This document shows, piece after piece, positions 23,540-36,627 of a stretch of DNA of 64,000 bases. A program made the translations under genes and the position numbers. Every line of letters starts with the position of its first letter. Within the stretch, counting starts at the first letter, position 1. Source of the stretch: Anaeramoeba flamelloides (taxonomy: Eukaryota > Metamonada > Anaeramoebidae). Below the pieces are notes generated by a model. The model had not been told where the DNA came from, searched no databases, and was given only the letters and a program-made list of their open reading frames with translations. The DNA is taken from assembly GCA_027625915.1 (NCBI GenBank), contig JANTQA010000012.1, positions 12,610,501 through 12,674,500 of the forward strand, written 5' to 3'.

Positions 23540-23845
23540 AAAAAATAAAATTACAGTTTTTTTCATACTTTCTTTTGGTTAGAATTTTTCTTTGATTGAT
23601 CAATTATTAAAAATTTGTTCAAAAAATGACTATTTTGAGATCTCCAAAAACACATCAACAATTTCAATAAGAAAGGAGACTAAAATTGGGTTTGTCGGTT
23701 TGATTGAAAATAATATATTGGATTATTATTTGAAGTTTAATTGGTTTCTTTTTTTTTATTAATTTACTTTTAGTTTTTTCATATCGAGACAATGAAAAGT
23801 TGTGTTACAATTTTTTTGTGTTTCACTTCTTATCAGAACAGTTAA
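23540..23845 (+). mobile_element. Partial copy of the 430-bp element family
   Basis: TTTGATTGATCAATTATTAA, TTGAGATCTCCAAAA and AATAATATATTGGATTATTA match the family. The left end is missing and the right end is degenerate. Confidence 0.6.
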
Positions 23846-23945
23846 AAGACATTTAATCACACACTACGAAACACCCATCAAAATTTTTCTTTATAGGATT
23901 GATTCTGAAGACAATATCCAAGAAAAGATTGCAACAATTTTCTTA

Positions 23946-24113
23946 CTTGTATTTGAATTATCAATGGGAAACAATATTCACTCCCTTTTCAACATTTTTC
24001 TTTTTGATAAATAGAGTTTTATAAACCAGTAGTTATATAATTTGTCAATCTATTTTAAAATGGACTTTTAAAATGAAGTGAAAATTTTTTCCCGTTTATT
24101 ATTAAAACACAAT
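23946..24113. mobile_element. 165-bp CTGGTATTTGAAT MITE, degenerate copy
   Basis: It starts CTTGTATTTGAATTATCAA after a TA. The right arm AAGTGAAAATTTTTTCCCG is kept, but the right terminus has drifted. Confidence 0.55.
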
Positions 24114-24690
24114 TTTTCATAAAATATGTTAGTTCTTCCAAAATATTTCAATTCTCATTCTTTTAACAAATGAAAGATCTCCAAAGCCAATGGGAAACAA
24201 GATTTTATTAGAGTTATAAAAGATTACAGATTGAACTTGGAGATATAATGTTACTTGAGCTACTTGTATTCACTGGGTATATTGTAAATAATAGAGAACA
24301 GTTTTACTTCCTTATAAAATTTTACTTTTGAATGAACAATTAATTCAAACACTACAAAACAGAGTTGTTTTTGATCTCGGGTATTCTTAAATGACGGTTT
24401 AAAAAAGTAGTTATTTTAAAACTTTTTGGCTTGCTTATTTTTCATTCTGTGATGTTTCTTTAAAAGTCAACTAAAAGAAACAATACAAGAAGAAAAACAT
24501 GTACTCTGAGTTTTTTTCACTCTTTATGCAAAAGTCATTTAAAAAATATGAGAAATTTAGTTTATGAGACGATCGTCATCTGTGGAAAAATAAAAAAAAT
24601 TTTTTTTATCATTTTTTTACGAAATATTCTTTTGTTAAAAAAATCTTTGTTAATTGAGTTAGACTTTTAATCAAGAGAAAGGGTATAACT

Positions 24691-27600
24691 ATGAACAACG
24701 TAATTTCTTCTATTATTCGAGAAAAACGAAAGTTTAGGGCAATATTACGATCAATCAAATATAATAACACCAAATGTAGTCGGCTCTCAGAAAGAGTTGG
24801 GGAAATAATTACTTTTATTCAAAAATCTCGTTTGTTTTTTACTCTTTTTTCAAAAGATCTTTGTTTTATAGTTCTGAATTTTTTTTTCTTTTTTAATTCT
24901 CGTTTCGGATTCAAAACAAAAATACAAAAACAAACAATCACATTTTTTAATAACAACCTCATTTATGTTTTTTTTGGAAAAAAAGAACTTCACGAAAGAC
25001 CACAAGAAATAAAGTCAAAATCTAATATTTTGAAAGAACTCCAAAAATCAATTCAAGCAGCAAGGATTTTAATTGAAAAACATCAACAAAAAAGCCTCTG
25101 GTTTCCTCGTTTATTAAAAAAAGGAACATCAAAAAATGATTTTAATGATGTTTATACAAGACTTTATAATTGTTCAGTTGGATTAAGTATGAAGACGGGC
25201 TGCAAATGGGGTGAATCAGAAGAAGACAAAGAAGATGAAAGTAAGACTTTCACACAATTACTTTTTGTTTTGTTATTTTACAACTTTTTTCTTATTTATC
25301 AAACAAAAAACAAGGAAACGAAACAAAAAGAGAAAAAATAGAACAAACCAACCATTCCTGAATTTTTTAATTTGTTAGATTTATTGTTTTTTGAAAATCA
25401 CCAATCCCTTTTTATTTCCTTTTCAAATTCTCATAAAAAAAAAAAAAAAAAATCAAAAAAAAAAAGATACTGATTTATATGAATTAAAAAGTTTTCTTGT
25501 AGACTTAAAAGAAAACCCAGAATTAATCAACAAAATCATAATTGAACAAAAAAAACAATTAGAAAAACAAAATAAAAAATTTGATCCAGACAAAGCCTCA
25601 AATTTAGTTACACAACTATTACAAAGATTAAAAATTCAAATTCATGTTTCTCAAGTAGAAGAAATGAAAGAACAAAAAACCAATTCCAAAGAAATACACC
25701 AATCTGATGAATTTTTAGAAATTCAATTTAAAGAGCTAACCCTAAAAAAAAGATTAGCCTTTGGTGCATTTGGAGAAGTTTTTGTAGCTGATTGGCTTGG
25801 AACACAGGTGGCAGTTAAAAAATTGATAACAGAAAAAATTACAGAAGAAATAATGGCAGAGTATTTAAATGAGGTCCAAACAATGTCGTAAGTATTTTAT
25901 TATCTTTGATTTGATTTTACTTTGTTTTGTTTTATGTTACTAATAGCCTCCATAATAATATCCGAGTGAAATTAAAAAAAAATTCAAAAATTTTTAAACC
26001 GAATCTTGGAATTGAAAAAGGAAGAAAAAATTTGATTACTATCAAGACCAGATTTACTTTAAATGTCATTTTCAGAAATAATTTATTGTTTTTAAAAGTT
26101 TGAAATATTATAATTATTTTGGAAAAGTTCAAAATCCAACTTATTTTTTGGAATTATTTCTAAAAAAATTATTTTCTTTGAAGAAGAAAGAAATTTCATT
26201 GTTTGTGAAGGAAGTGTAAAAAAAAATACTTTAAAAAATAAAAACCCAAAGTTTTATAATAAACCAGTATAAAAAATCAACTTAATTTCCAAAAAAATTA
26301 TAATAATTTATTTAAAATTTGAAAAAAATATAATTCTTTTTTTTTATTATTATTTAAGGAGGAGTTATTAACCAAAATTACCTCTTGTTTACTGTTATGT
26401 TTTCCAAAATATAAAATAATTGAGTAAAACCTTTGATTTTTTTCCATTCTTTTGAATTATGGAAAAGTTTTGTTAGGTTTTTTAACGTTTTGAAATAAAA
26501 AGAAAATTTTCTCCATTCTTTTGAATTCTGGAAAACCGCTTTTAGGTTATATTTAATTTGAGAAATTAAAATAAACCTAGATTCTCTCTGGTACTCCCCA
26601 AATTCCAAAATTTTTATTTACGAATTTTATTAAAGACTCAAAAATAAGCCTATTACCCACTAAGACTAATAAGCACGTTGTATCATTTTTTTGTTATAAT
26701 ATTAGAAATATTATTATTATTTAATATATTAGAATAATAATTTTTTTTTTTCAGATATCCAGATTTTACGTTTATTTTCATAGTCTGGGCAATTCCATAG
26801 AAAATGGTCTAAATCTTCGATAATTTTTAAATTGTTTTTTTTTTTTACATAATTCACAAATATTTTGATTTATTTTTATTCATAACATAAGAATACCTGT
26901 TAAGGTAATTCGTAAAATTTCTGAGTTTTTATAATTGAAGTTGAGCCCTTCCATTTTAAATATCTTTTGTCTTTAGTTTTTTTTAATTTCTTAAATTTAA
27001 AAAAAAAACCTAAGCACTTAACAGCACTCTACCACACGTGACGACACAACTGCTTATTTATAGTATTATTGATTTGTATAATTTTTAAATATTTTATAAA
27101 TATTTTTGAGGAGTGTCGTAGAGTGCTGTAGAGTGCTGTCAAGTGCCTAGGTTTTTTTTTTTAATTTAAAAGAATAGAGATAAAAATCGTATATTTTACT
27201 CAATTCTTTTAAATTCTAGAAAATCGCCTGCAGTTTTTTTTTAATTTGAGAAATTAAAAAAATTTTTTTCAATTTTCTTTTCATTTCTCAAATTAAAAAA
27301 AAAAAATTTCAATTTTCTTTTCATTTCTCGAATTAAAAAAAACCTAACTACATTTCCAAATTGGACTATTTTCTAAATTTTTAATTCTGAAATTTTCTAA
27401 TTCATATTCTAGTTGTGTTTTAAATTTTTGGAATACCAATTAATATTTTCTGATTCTTTTTTTTTCTAAAAGGGAGATAATTAATTAATTCATCAAAACG
27501 GAGGATTTTTAATTATTGTATTAACTTAAATCTTATTTTATATATCATTATTATGACAGGATCAAAATTTGCTTCTGTTTTATAAATAATACTAGGGGGG

Positions 27601-30007
27601 TGTGGGTTGATTAATAAAAATTGTGTAATTTTTTTTATTAATCCAAGTATCAATATTTTTAAAATCTGTTTTTGTCAAATCAAATATTTCTAATCCATAT
27701 AATAATTGGCTATGTAGTACGGCTTTAAAAAACTGAATTTTAAATCCATTCGAAAATTTTTTTGTTTTAAGATATTGATTAATTTTCTAAAATTGTTTTA
27801 AACTTTATCTATTTAAATTTTAAATGAGTTTTTTTACCTAATCAAATACCAAGATATAAAATACCCTTTGGAATTAAAGTTTTTTTGTTTTATCATTGTT
27901 AGAATTCGCCCCGAAATCTCTTATTATTTTATATATTTTTTGTAATTGAAAATTGATTTCTGTTAATGATCCTTTCATAAGTAAAATCAGATCATCTGCA
28001 AACATTTGTACATGTAATGTCAGTGATTAAATTTTTTCTAAGAGAAAATGAGTAATAAATCCAAATAATGATAAAGATAATGGATCTCCCAGATAAACAC
28101 CAATTCCTTCTTTTGAGTAATACGCAAGTAGATATTTTATAATAATTTCATTTTTTATAAATTTTTTAATTGAATAATAAATAAGTGAATGATGAATCGA
28201 GTCAAAGCATTGAGGTATATCTTTTTTAACGATTTAAATATTTTCTTTTTTGAATTTATTTTTTGTTTTTTGAAATTTATTCAATAAGTTTAAAACTGCA
28301 ATTCTGGTATCTAATTATTTTTTTAAATCCAAATTTCTTTTTTGAAACTTAGTCCCAAGAATCTTGGATTCCTGCATATAACAATTTAAGAAATATCTCG
28401 GGAGAGTTTGATTAAGGATTATTCGAATTTTATGGTTAGTGAATACTATTTTTCCACCTAGCAACAAATTTATAGACTTAAAAGAAACTTAATCTCAGGG
28501 ATCTTGCTAACTTGAAAAATTTAGGTTTTTTTTGGAAAATTTTGAGTTGGGCCAAAAAAAATTTCCCTTCATCAAAAACAAATTATTCTCACAAATTTTG
28601 AAGAAAAAAATTTCATTAGGAAAATGTCACTCCACTTTCTTTTCAAGTGTGTTAGAGTGTAGCGATAGAGTATAAATATACTTGAATAGAAAGTGGAGTG
28701 GCATTTTCCTAATATCAAAAAATTGGCTTTTTAGTTTTGCCTTGTTTTGTTCGGGAAATTCAAAAAGTTTTTAGTCAAAAAATGATTAACAAGCAAAATC
28801 TAAAAAATCCAAAAATTGCAATATTTTGACTTTTCCTCAATTCATTGTCTTTTAAAGCTTTTTTTCTTTTTATAGTATTTTATTTCAACCCTCACAGAGC
28901 ATAAAATTCGAATAATCCTTAATTGAAATTTGTCTGTAATTAAGTGAATCCCTTCGTATCCAGATTTATAAATGAATAATAAATTTCTTTTTTTAATAAA
29001 TTTAATATTTTTTTGAGAGATACATCATTAATTCAATTTAAGAAATATTTTTTTGGATTTTTTTTTATAAAGTTTTCATAATTTATATAAAATTTACTAC
29101 TTTGATTTTTTATTGATTTATATTGTTTAATTTAATCAAATTCTTTCACTGGTTTATTTTTTTGATATTTGATAATTTCCTTAATTTTGATTATTGAAAA
29201 TATTTCAAAAATATAATTCTTTATTCACCCTTTATTTTTCTTAGCAATTTTTTCTTTTTTTAAAAAAAAATCTGAGAAAAACCACCAAATAATTAAATTA
29301 AAAATTGTCCCAAAATACTTTTTTCAAAACCCCAGCGATAGAAAATTTTAACTTAAAACATAAAGAAACACTTTTGAATTTGATTTTTGATACATATTTT
29401 AATATACATACATACATATATTTATAACATATATCTACATATAAACATATAATTAACAAAATTGATTTATATCCAATAGTGCATTAAGACATCCAAACGT
29501 TGTACAATTAATTGGGGCAACCAAAAATTATCCATATTGCTTAGTAATGAAATATTATAAATATGGAAGTTTATATGATATAATTCATAATAAAGAAGTT
29601 GATTTAAGATTATTAGAAATGCTGTATATAGGAATACAAGTAGCTAATGGAATGAAATATTTACATTCCAGAAAAATCATTCATAGGGATTTAAAAAGCG
29701 CCAATATTTTATTAACTGAAGAAGATGGAGAAATTGTTCCAAAAATTATTGATTTTGGTAGTTCTAAAAGAAAAAATGAAGAAAATTCAATGAGATCATT
29801 GCATGGCACAGCCCAATGGATGGCCCCTGAAGTACTTTTTTAATTTTTTTTATTTCTTTATTTTTTTAACTTGCCACGTATCCAAATTTATTCAAATTTA
29901 TTCAAATTTATTTTTTTTTCTCTTATTTTAAAATAAAAACAACATAATAAAACAACAAACAAAAACAAATCAAAAATAAAAATCATAAAAATCAAAAATA
30001 ATAAATC

Positions 30008-30038
<31 letters not shown>

Positions 30039-33003
30039 ATATTTAGGTTGTCAGAGCAGAACAATATAGTTTTTCAGCAGATGTTTATTCTTTTGGAATT
30101 ATTCTTTGGGAATTTATCTGTCGAGAAAATCCATTTTCGGGAATGATTCAAACACAAATTTTAGGATTACACTTTTATGATTCCAAAACAAATTCTTTAC
30201 AATTCTTAAAAAAAAAAGAAGACCAAAATTACCACAAGATTTAGATCCCGATTTAAAATTATTAATTGAGGAATGTTGGGACGAAACCCCAGATAATAGG
30301 CCAGATTTTAATGGTGTGGCATCAAGGCTGATTGAAATTTGTGAAAAGTTGGAAAAAATATATTTTAAAGAAAAAGGAGAAAAATTTCAAACAAAAAATT
30401 TATCGAATTTTTTTTTAAAAAAGGATAATTCTTTAGAAAAATCAGGTTTAAATAAAGATTTAAATAGCTTAGAAAAGCAATTTGAAAGATTTAACCCACC
30501 ATTAACAAGATTACAATCGCATCGTGTGTTGTATGTTGGAGAAGATGATCTTAAACAAAAGCAAAATCAGAATGAAAACGAAAATGGGAAGGAAAATGGA
30601 AACGAAAACGAAAACGAAAACGAAAATGAAAACGGGAACGGGAATGAAAATGAAAATAATTTTTCGACTATTACAGATGCCTTAAAAGAAGCGAATACTG
30701 GCCATGTTATTGAATTAAGTGCAGGTATTCATTATTTTGATGGTGCTGATATTACAATCCCAGGGTTAAGAATCAGAGGCAAAAATGGTGTTGTGGCAGA
30801 TTCCATTATTGTAGAATGTACAAGCGAACGATCAGCATTTTGCTTTAAAGCTATGAACTGTGGGATCTTTGGTGTCACAGTGAAAAACAAGAGCCAAAAA
30901 AAATCAGGATATGGCATTATTGAGGTATTAGAGGGTAATACAATAATTTCAGGGTGCTTTATCATTGGCAACGAGCAGGATTTAGGAATATCTTGTATTC
31001 TGGTACGGGGATCCAAATCTAGTCCAATTATAAAAAACAATATTTTAACAGGATGCACTTTCGGGTTATCAATTTACGAACAGTGTAAATGCTTTGCTGA
31101 AGAAAATGATATAATCAAGAATAAAAATTGTGGAATTTTTTTTTCCAATTCAAAATCATGTCTTATAAAGCAAAACTTAATTAGTGAAAATTTAAGTTGC
31201 GGCTTATTTGTTACCTCTTCAGAGAAAATTAATATTTACGAAAACAAAATAACGAAAAATAATAATTGTGGCGTCAAGGTGATTGCTTCAAAAATTTCCA
31301 TTAAATCAAATAATATCGCAGAAAGTGCTGAAAATGGAATAATGCTAATGAACGAAACAAATGGGAATGTCATTGGTAATTTAATTTGGAAGAATTTAGA
31401 TAAGGGGATAATAATTGCCTCTCGATCAAATGTCAACATTGTCAATAATAGCATTGCTTCAAATAGAATTGGTATTGAAATTAATGTGAATGTTAGAGGA
31501 TTAATTAAATTAAACAAAATTTTTGCTAATTTGGAAAAATCAATTTTTGATCATAACCAGAAAAACGAAAATAAAAACCACAATAATAACAATAACAATA
31601 ACAATAACAATCGTAATTCCAATAATAATCCAAAGTTAAAAAGAATGGAAATTGTTGAAAATGAAATACAAGAATTAAAATTAAATGGAAATTCGCACGA
31701 AAATGCACCTTTACAAGGCATTTCAAAAAGAAAAGATGGGAAAAGACAAATTATTGTAGACCCTAAAGGAACAAAGACCATTTTTACAACCATTTCCGCA
31801 GCAATTAAAAAAAGTATGAGTGGTGATGTTATTAAAATTAAACCGGGTATTTATAGAGAAAGAATAATCATCAAGAAGACAAACCTTGAATTATATGGTG
31901 CATACAAATCTAAAGAACAGAAACATGTCATTATCGAATCTAATGGGCACTGTGTCTTTTCATTTCGAACCAAGTCAGGACGCGTGTCTAATTTAATATT
32001 CAAGCAATTAGGCAAAAAACATCATGCCGTGGATATCATGTCTGGTGAATTGTTAATGCAAAATTGCGAAATAATCGGCAAGGGAACGTCATGTCTAAGC
32101 ATCAGAAAGGGGGCAAACCCCACAATTAGAGATTGCCAAATCTACAATGGGAAAATTGGCTGTGCGCTCTTTCGAAGCGCAAGGGGAACAATCCAGAATT
32201 GTAAAATTTTTGAAAACGAGTACCAAGGAATTTGCCTAACCAGCTCGTCGGCGACGAACATCCTCGATTGTAAAATCTTTAAAAATGAAGGTGGTGGGAT
32301 TTATGTTGGGGAACGATCCTCTGGCGTGATTAAAAACTGTGAAATCTCTTTTAACAAAAACTGTGGAATTACAGTGAAAAGTAATGCCACACCAATTATT
32401 AAAAACAATAAAATACATCATAACCAACAGGACGGCTGCAATATAATCGAAAGCGGATATGGGGAGTTTGTTGAAAATGAGATTTACAAAAATGGTAAAT
32501 CTGGGATAGCTTGCAAAAATAACGGCAACCCAAAGGTAATTAAAAATAAAATTTATTCAAACTCTGGAATGGGCATTTTTGTTTATAGCAACTCAACAGG
32601 AACCTTTCAAAAAAATGATATCTACGGAAACTCCTTATCGGGAATACAAACAAAAATTAAAGGAGATCCAAGAATTGAAGAAAATAAAATACATCACAAT
32701 TTAGGATCTGGGTTTTGTGCTTACCAAAGTTCCAGAGGGAAAGTTTTCAAAAATGAGATTTTCCAAAACGGATTACGCGGAGTGTATATCGAATCACAAT
32801 CAAATCCCTTAATTTATTCAAATAATATCCATGATAATAAAAAAGGTGGAATATTTGTTTATAAAAATGGTGGTGGCTTTATTAAAAAAAATACAATACA
32901 AAAAAATCGTAGTAATCAGGTTTTAATTAAACGAGGGTGCTATCCCCTATTAAGCAAAAATATAATACCAAATAAAGGCTTAAAAAATGAAAATTGTAAA
33001 TAA
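24691..33003 (+). CDS. MLKL-like helical bundle + TKL kinase + double beta-helix protein
   Basis: Exons 24691-25240, 25467-25887, 29480-29831 and 30047-33003; GT-AG junctions agree in phase, about 1,426 aa. The N-terminus resembles the MLKL/HeLo four-helix bundle (NNTKCSRLSERVGEIITFIQ; ILKELQKSIQAARILIEK). A 156-nt T-rich stretch (24830-24985) is probably a further in-frame intron. The kinase (about 272-539) has AFGAFGEV, VAVKK, HRDLKSANILL, IDFGSSK and WMAPE, so it looks active and TKL-type, though the first glycine of the P-loop is Ala. Two right-handed beta-helix blocks follow (about 646-942 and 1004-1426), each opening with a segment like AAIKKSMSGDVIKIKPGIY and joined by an Asn-rich linker. 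Such helices often bind carbohydrate or proteins. One base is missing from the frame at an A10 run (30208-30217) in the kinase C-lobe, from a sequencing error or a real frameshift. Role unknown; a sensor kinase or cell-death-like switch is inference. Confidence 0.85.
28416..28918. mobile_element. piggyBac-like MITE with TTAA duplication (503 bp), inside the LINE
   Basis: Ends GGATTATTCGAATTTTATG and its exact reverse complement are flanked on both sides by TTAA, the piggyBac target site. It interrupts the LINE, so it is younger than that insertion. There is no transposase frame. Confidence 0.88.
28616..28713. repeat. 98-bp palindrome nested in the piggyBac-like MITE
   Basis: ATTAGGAAAATGTCACTCCA is matched at the other end by TGGAGTGGCATTTTCCTAAT, with a short loop. 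The arms contain CTTTCT and CTTGAA blocks. It may be a second, smaller insertion or a structural part of the MITE. Confidence 0.75.
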
Positions 33004-34370
33004 TAATTATTTATTATCACTTACATTTTTTTTTTTTATTAACATTTTATTTATTTTGAGTCTTTTTTATTAAAAAAATTTTCATACACTTGAGTACAAA
33101 TATAAAAAAAAATATTGCATTTTACATTAAATTTCAATCAATTTCATAAGAAATATTTTTGGCTTTTGAAATTTCAATAAATTTTCAATAAAATTTCTTT
33201 TGTTGAATTTTCCTTTAAATACCCTTTGTTGAATTTTGATGAATAGAACCTCAAAAAATCCCCAAATTCCCAATTAAATTCATTAAAGGATTTTTTCTTC
33301 AAAATTTCAATACAATTATCAGTATAATTGTTGGAAATATTCATTTTTTATATCACATTTCCAAACTTTACAAATTCAAATGTGGGGTTAAAATATATTA
33401 ACGCTCTTAATAAAGTCATTTAATCATTGACGTAATAATCGGTATTTTTGTTCATTGATAAAATTATTTTTCATCTCTAGTCATGTTAACAATTTATACT
33501 AACGACTCATCTTTATACTAAAGGATTATTCAGTTATCCATAAACTATGGTATATGGATTTTTTTTTTTTTATTTTTGTAATTTGTTTTTTTCTTTAACT
33601 TGGGATTACTACAGAATAAAAATTAGGGTTAATTACAGGTCTTTTAAAGTATTTTTAGTTTGTTTTTTTTTCTCTTTCTTTTTCTTTTTCTAACAACAAC
33701 AAAAAATACCTAAAAAAAAAATGGCTGGAAAAGTCAAATTTTAAATAATAAATAGAAAGACCATTTATCAAATAAATTTGATCATTTCTAGAAGCAAAAA
33801 AATAGGAAACAAAGACATAAGAAGACTTTTCCATGATTCTCTCTTAAAACTTTTTTTATTTTTAGATTTCTATTACTTTTTTTTTTTTTAATCTTTTTTC
33901 CCTCTATTTTTGATTAGAATTTCTTTTTTTCACACAGGAAATAAACTTTTCTATAAATATCTCATTTGAAATTTCAATAAATTTTCTTTTCATTTTTATA
34001 TATTTTTCATTTAACCCACCATTCCAAAAATTTGTACATACCCTTAATCAAAAATAGGAAAAAAAAAACCCAATTTATTGTATTTTCCCAAACCTCATAT
34101 TAAACCAACGTTTAAGTAACCCAGTATTGATGCTTTAATAAGTAATCATTTTATTCAAATCAAAGAAATCAATATAAAACGATAAAATAAAAATCGGTGT
34201 GTCCAAAATAATGAAACGAGTGGAACCAAAAAATGTATAGGTAAATTTGTTGAAATTTCACCAAGAATGTTTGATCGATCAAATGATAAGATAACATCGA
34301 CCAATTGCATGTGTTTTTTCTCTTTAAAAAACTCAAGACTAACCTTCTATTAAACATTGAAAAAAAAATA

Positions 34371-34868
34371 CCAGATCTAACGAAAACAAATTACTTAACT
34401 TGAAAAAAAGAAATGAAAACAAAACAAAAAATACAAAAAATGAGATAGTTTGTAAAATATAAAATTATTTCCAAATTGAATATAAAGTGTGGTATTGTTA
34501 TTCTTTCAACTTTTTAGAATGTGCCCAAATTTTTGTAATTTAGTTGATTTCAACAACTATAAAAAATTGTCAGCTAGTTTTGATTGACTCTTTCAAATAC
34601 TCTCATTAAATTTCATTCAAATATTTTGATATTTTCAATCAAATTTCATTTTATTTTTATTTATTTTCCTTCAAAAGTAGCCTGGAATTTATCTCATTTT
34701 TGTTCTCATGTATCGGTTGGCTTAACTTTTTGTATAAAAATAGACTTGAATGGAAATTTGAAATAGATTTAATTCTAGTCAAAATATTATAATCATTTTT
34801 TCATCTTTTATAGTTTTTTGTTTTCATTATCTTTTTTCCCGTTACGTAATCTTTTTCGTTAGATCTGG
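34371..34868. mobile_element. 498-bp MITE with CCAGATCTAACGAAAA ends
   Basis: CCAGATCTAACGAAAA at the left is mirrored by TTTTTCGTTAGATCTGG at the right, with TA on both sides. The interior is A/T-rich with no frame. Single copy in this window. Confidence 0.75.
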
Positions 34869-35565
34869 TATTTTTTTCTATGGTTAGTAAAAAGCTAATT
34901 TCGAAGTTTAGTTAAATATAAAAATCAAATACAATTAATTGAATTGTATAGAACACTCTATCAAAAAATAATTTGTATAACTTTTAAACAAATGTAGCAA
35001 TATAATTTTTTTTATTGAGCTTGTTTTATCTTTCTAACACATTAATATCGATTTTCTGGTTTCATTTTTTTTTTCTTTGATTTGTATTAAAAAGATTAAA
35101 TTTAAAAACATTAATAATATATAACTTGTACATGATTAAATATTATGTTTGGAAAAATATAAAATATTTAGATTTTTTCAAGTATTTTTTATTTTGGGTG
35201 TAAACAACTTTTTTGGAATCAATTTTATTGATTTATTTTTTATCAGTTATTCTCAAAATATATAAAAGAGTCCCATTTATTTTATTTTTGAAAGTTGAAA
35301 CTCTTTTTATGAAATAATAAATATAGTTATAACAACATTTAATAATGCACTCAACTTATTAAATAAAACCGAAAAACTGATCTATTTTTTGAAGAACATA
35401 AAAACCCTTGAAATAATTTGAAAATACTTTAATGTTTTTATTATAGTAATTTTTATTTTTTTTTGATATTTTCACAAAATAGATCAGTTTCCAATTTTAT
35501 AAATAAAGCTAAATAAATTAAAGAAAATAAGAAGATTTTGTAAATAAAAAAAAAATTTAAAAATC

Positions 35566-36152
35566 AGGTATTTCCAAAAAAGTGGGAAATTTTTTTTTAC
35601 ATTTCATAAAAAATCATCACAGTTAGTGAAGGTATTTGTCAATAGACAATACCAAATTAAGTTTAATATTAATACTGATTGAATCAACGACTAAGGTATT
35701 AATTTCAAAATATTTTTGTTGGAATATTTCCAAAAAATGAAAAAAAAAAAAAATAACAATTTTTTTGGTGAAAATAATGTACGAACAATTTCAATAAAAA
35801 ACAGAAAATATGGAAAGTTTACAAATTATTTTTAAACAGCAAAAAACAGTTATATGTTTTCAATTCTGTTTGAAAATTTGATGAGATTAAACACATTATG
35901 TAAAATGATTGTTTCAATCAAAAATCAAATAATAAACACCAATTTTCATGCCTAAAAAATATCATATAAAATCGAGATAAGAAAATGTAAAATATTTTAT
36001 TATTTAATAACAATACTAAGAAACAAATTGAATTATTATCAAGAATCGATAAAATCTTTGTTAATGATTTTGTATATTTATATACCTTTTTGAAGATTGA
36101 GTTTAATAAATATATTTTAAAATGAATTTGCCCCACTTTCTTGGAAATAGCT
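35566..36152 (+). mobile_element. 590-bp element with GGTATTTCCAAAAAAGTGGG ends, copy 1
   Basis: Terminal inverted repeats GGTATTTCCAAAAAAGTGGG and CCCCACTTTCTTGGAAATAG. The same element sits in reverse orientation at 38134-38726 inside the Rab intron; both share TTAAGTTTAATATTAATACT. Non-autonomous; family not assigned. Confidence 0.78.
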
Positions 36153-36420
36153 TATAACAATTTTTTTTGACCGTGAAAATATAAACATATGGAAATGCCA
36201 ACCAATCATCTTCATTTCTTTATTTTCTACTTATTTTTCCAACCCACAATGATTTTTTCTTTCCATTAACTGCAAATTTTTAAATTGAACAAGGATTGAT
36301 AAAAAAGTTTCAACAAGCATAATGAAATTTAATTTGTTTGATAAATATCAAAAAATTGAATTTTAACTTTAAATGGGTATTAAAATTTTCTTCATAATAA
36401 AAAGTTTAATATAAACTATT

Positions 36421-36586
36421 TTTCATAAATTTTGACTCACTTTATAATGTTAATGGGAGTTGTTTTGAGGGTTTATTCCAGTATTCTTTACAAAAAATAT
36501 TTTCAGATTTTTGGATCAGAATCATTTTTTCTAATTTTTCAAATGTTAGTTTTGCTTTTTCAAATTTTTCTTTTTCTTTGTTTTGG

Positions 36587-36627
<41 letters not shown>

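Larger units (their letters stand above)
20158..24690. other. 4.5-kb intergenic region with nested repeat copies
   Basis: Between RPL7 (minus) and the MLKL-like kinase gene (plus), so it should contain both promoters. I recognise no gene. It holds several copies of the 430-bp family, a LINE tail and a 165-bp MITE. Short open frames at 21098, 21504, 21524, 22043 and 23802 are A/T-rich or fall inside repeats. Confidence 0.6.
26380..29280 (-). mobile_element. Decayed LINE (non-LTR retrotransposon) inside a kinase intron
   Basis: The minus strand shows reverse-transcriptase blocks with many stops: DIPQCFDSIHHSLIYY (motif A), LGDPLSLSLFGFI and QMFADDLILL (catalytic FADD) near 27950-28230. A C-terminal CXXC...HFLWNCPDYEN zinc-like motif lies near 26780-26870. 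Tail repeats (27009-27060) and hairpin modules (26400-26540, 27170-27350) follow, but a second tail at 27106-27150 points the other way, so the locus is a nest of insertions. It lies antisense to the kinase gene. The clade is uncertain; the endonuclease part is not recognisable. Confidence 0.75.

Noticed and set aside
30732-32427. Minus-strand frames opposite the beta-helix exon
   Set aside because: They mirror repeats of the real plus-strand exon and carry no recognisable motif.
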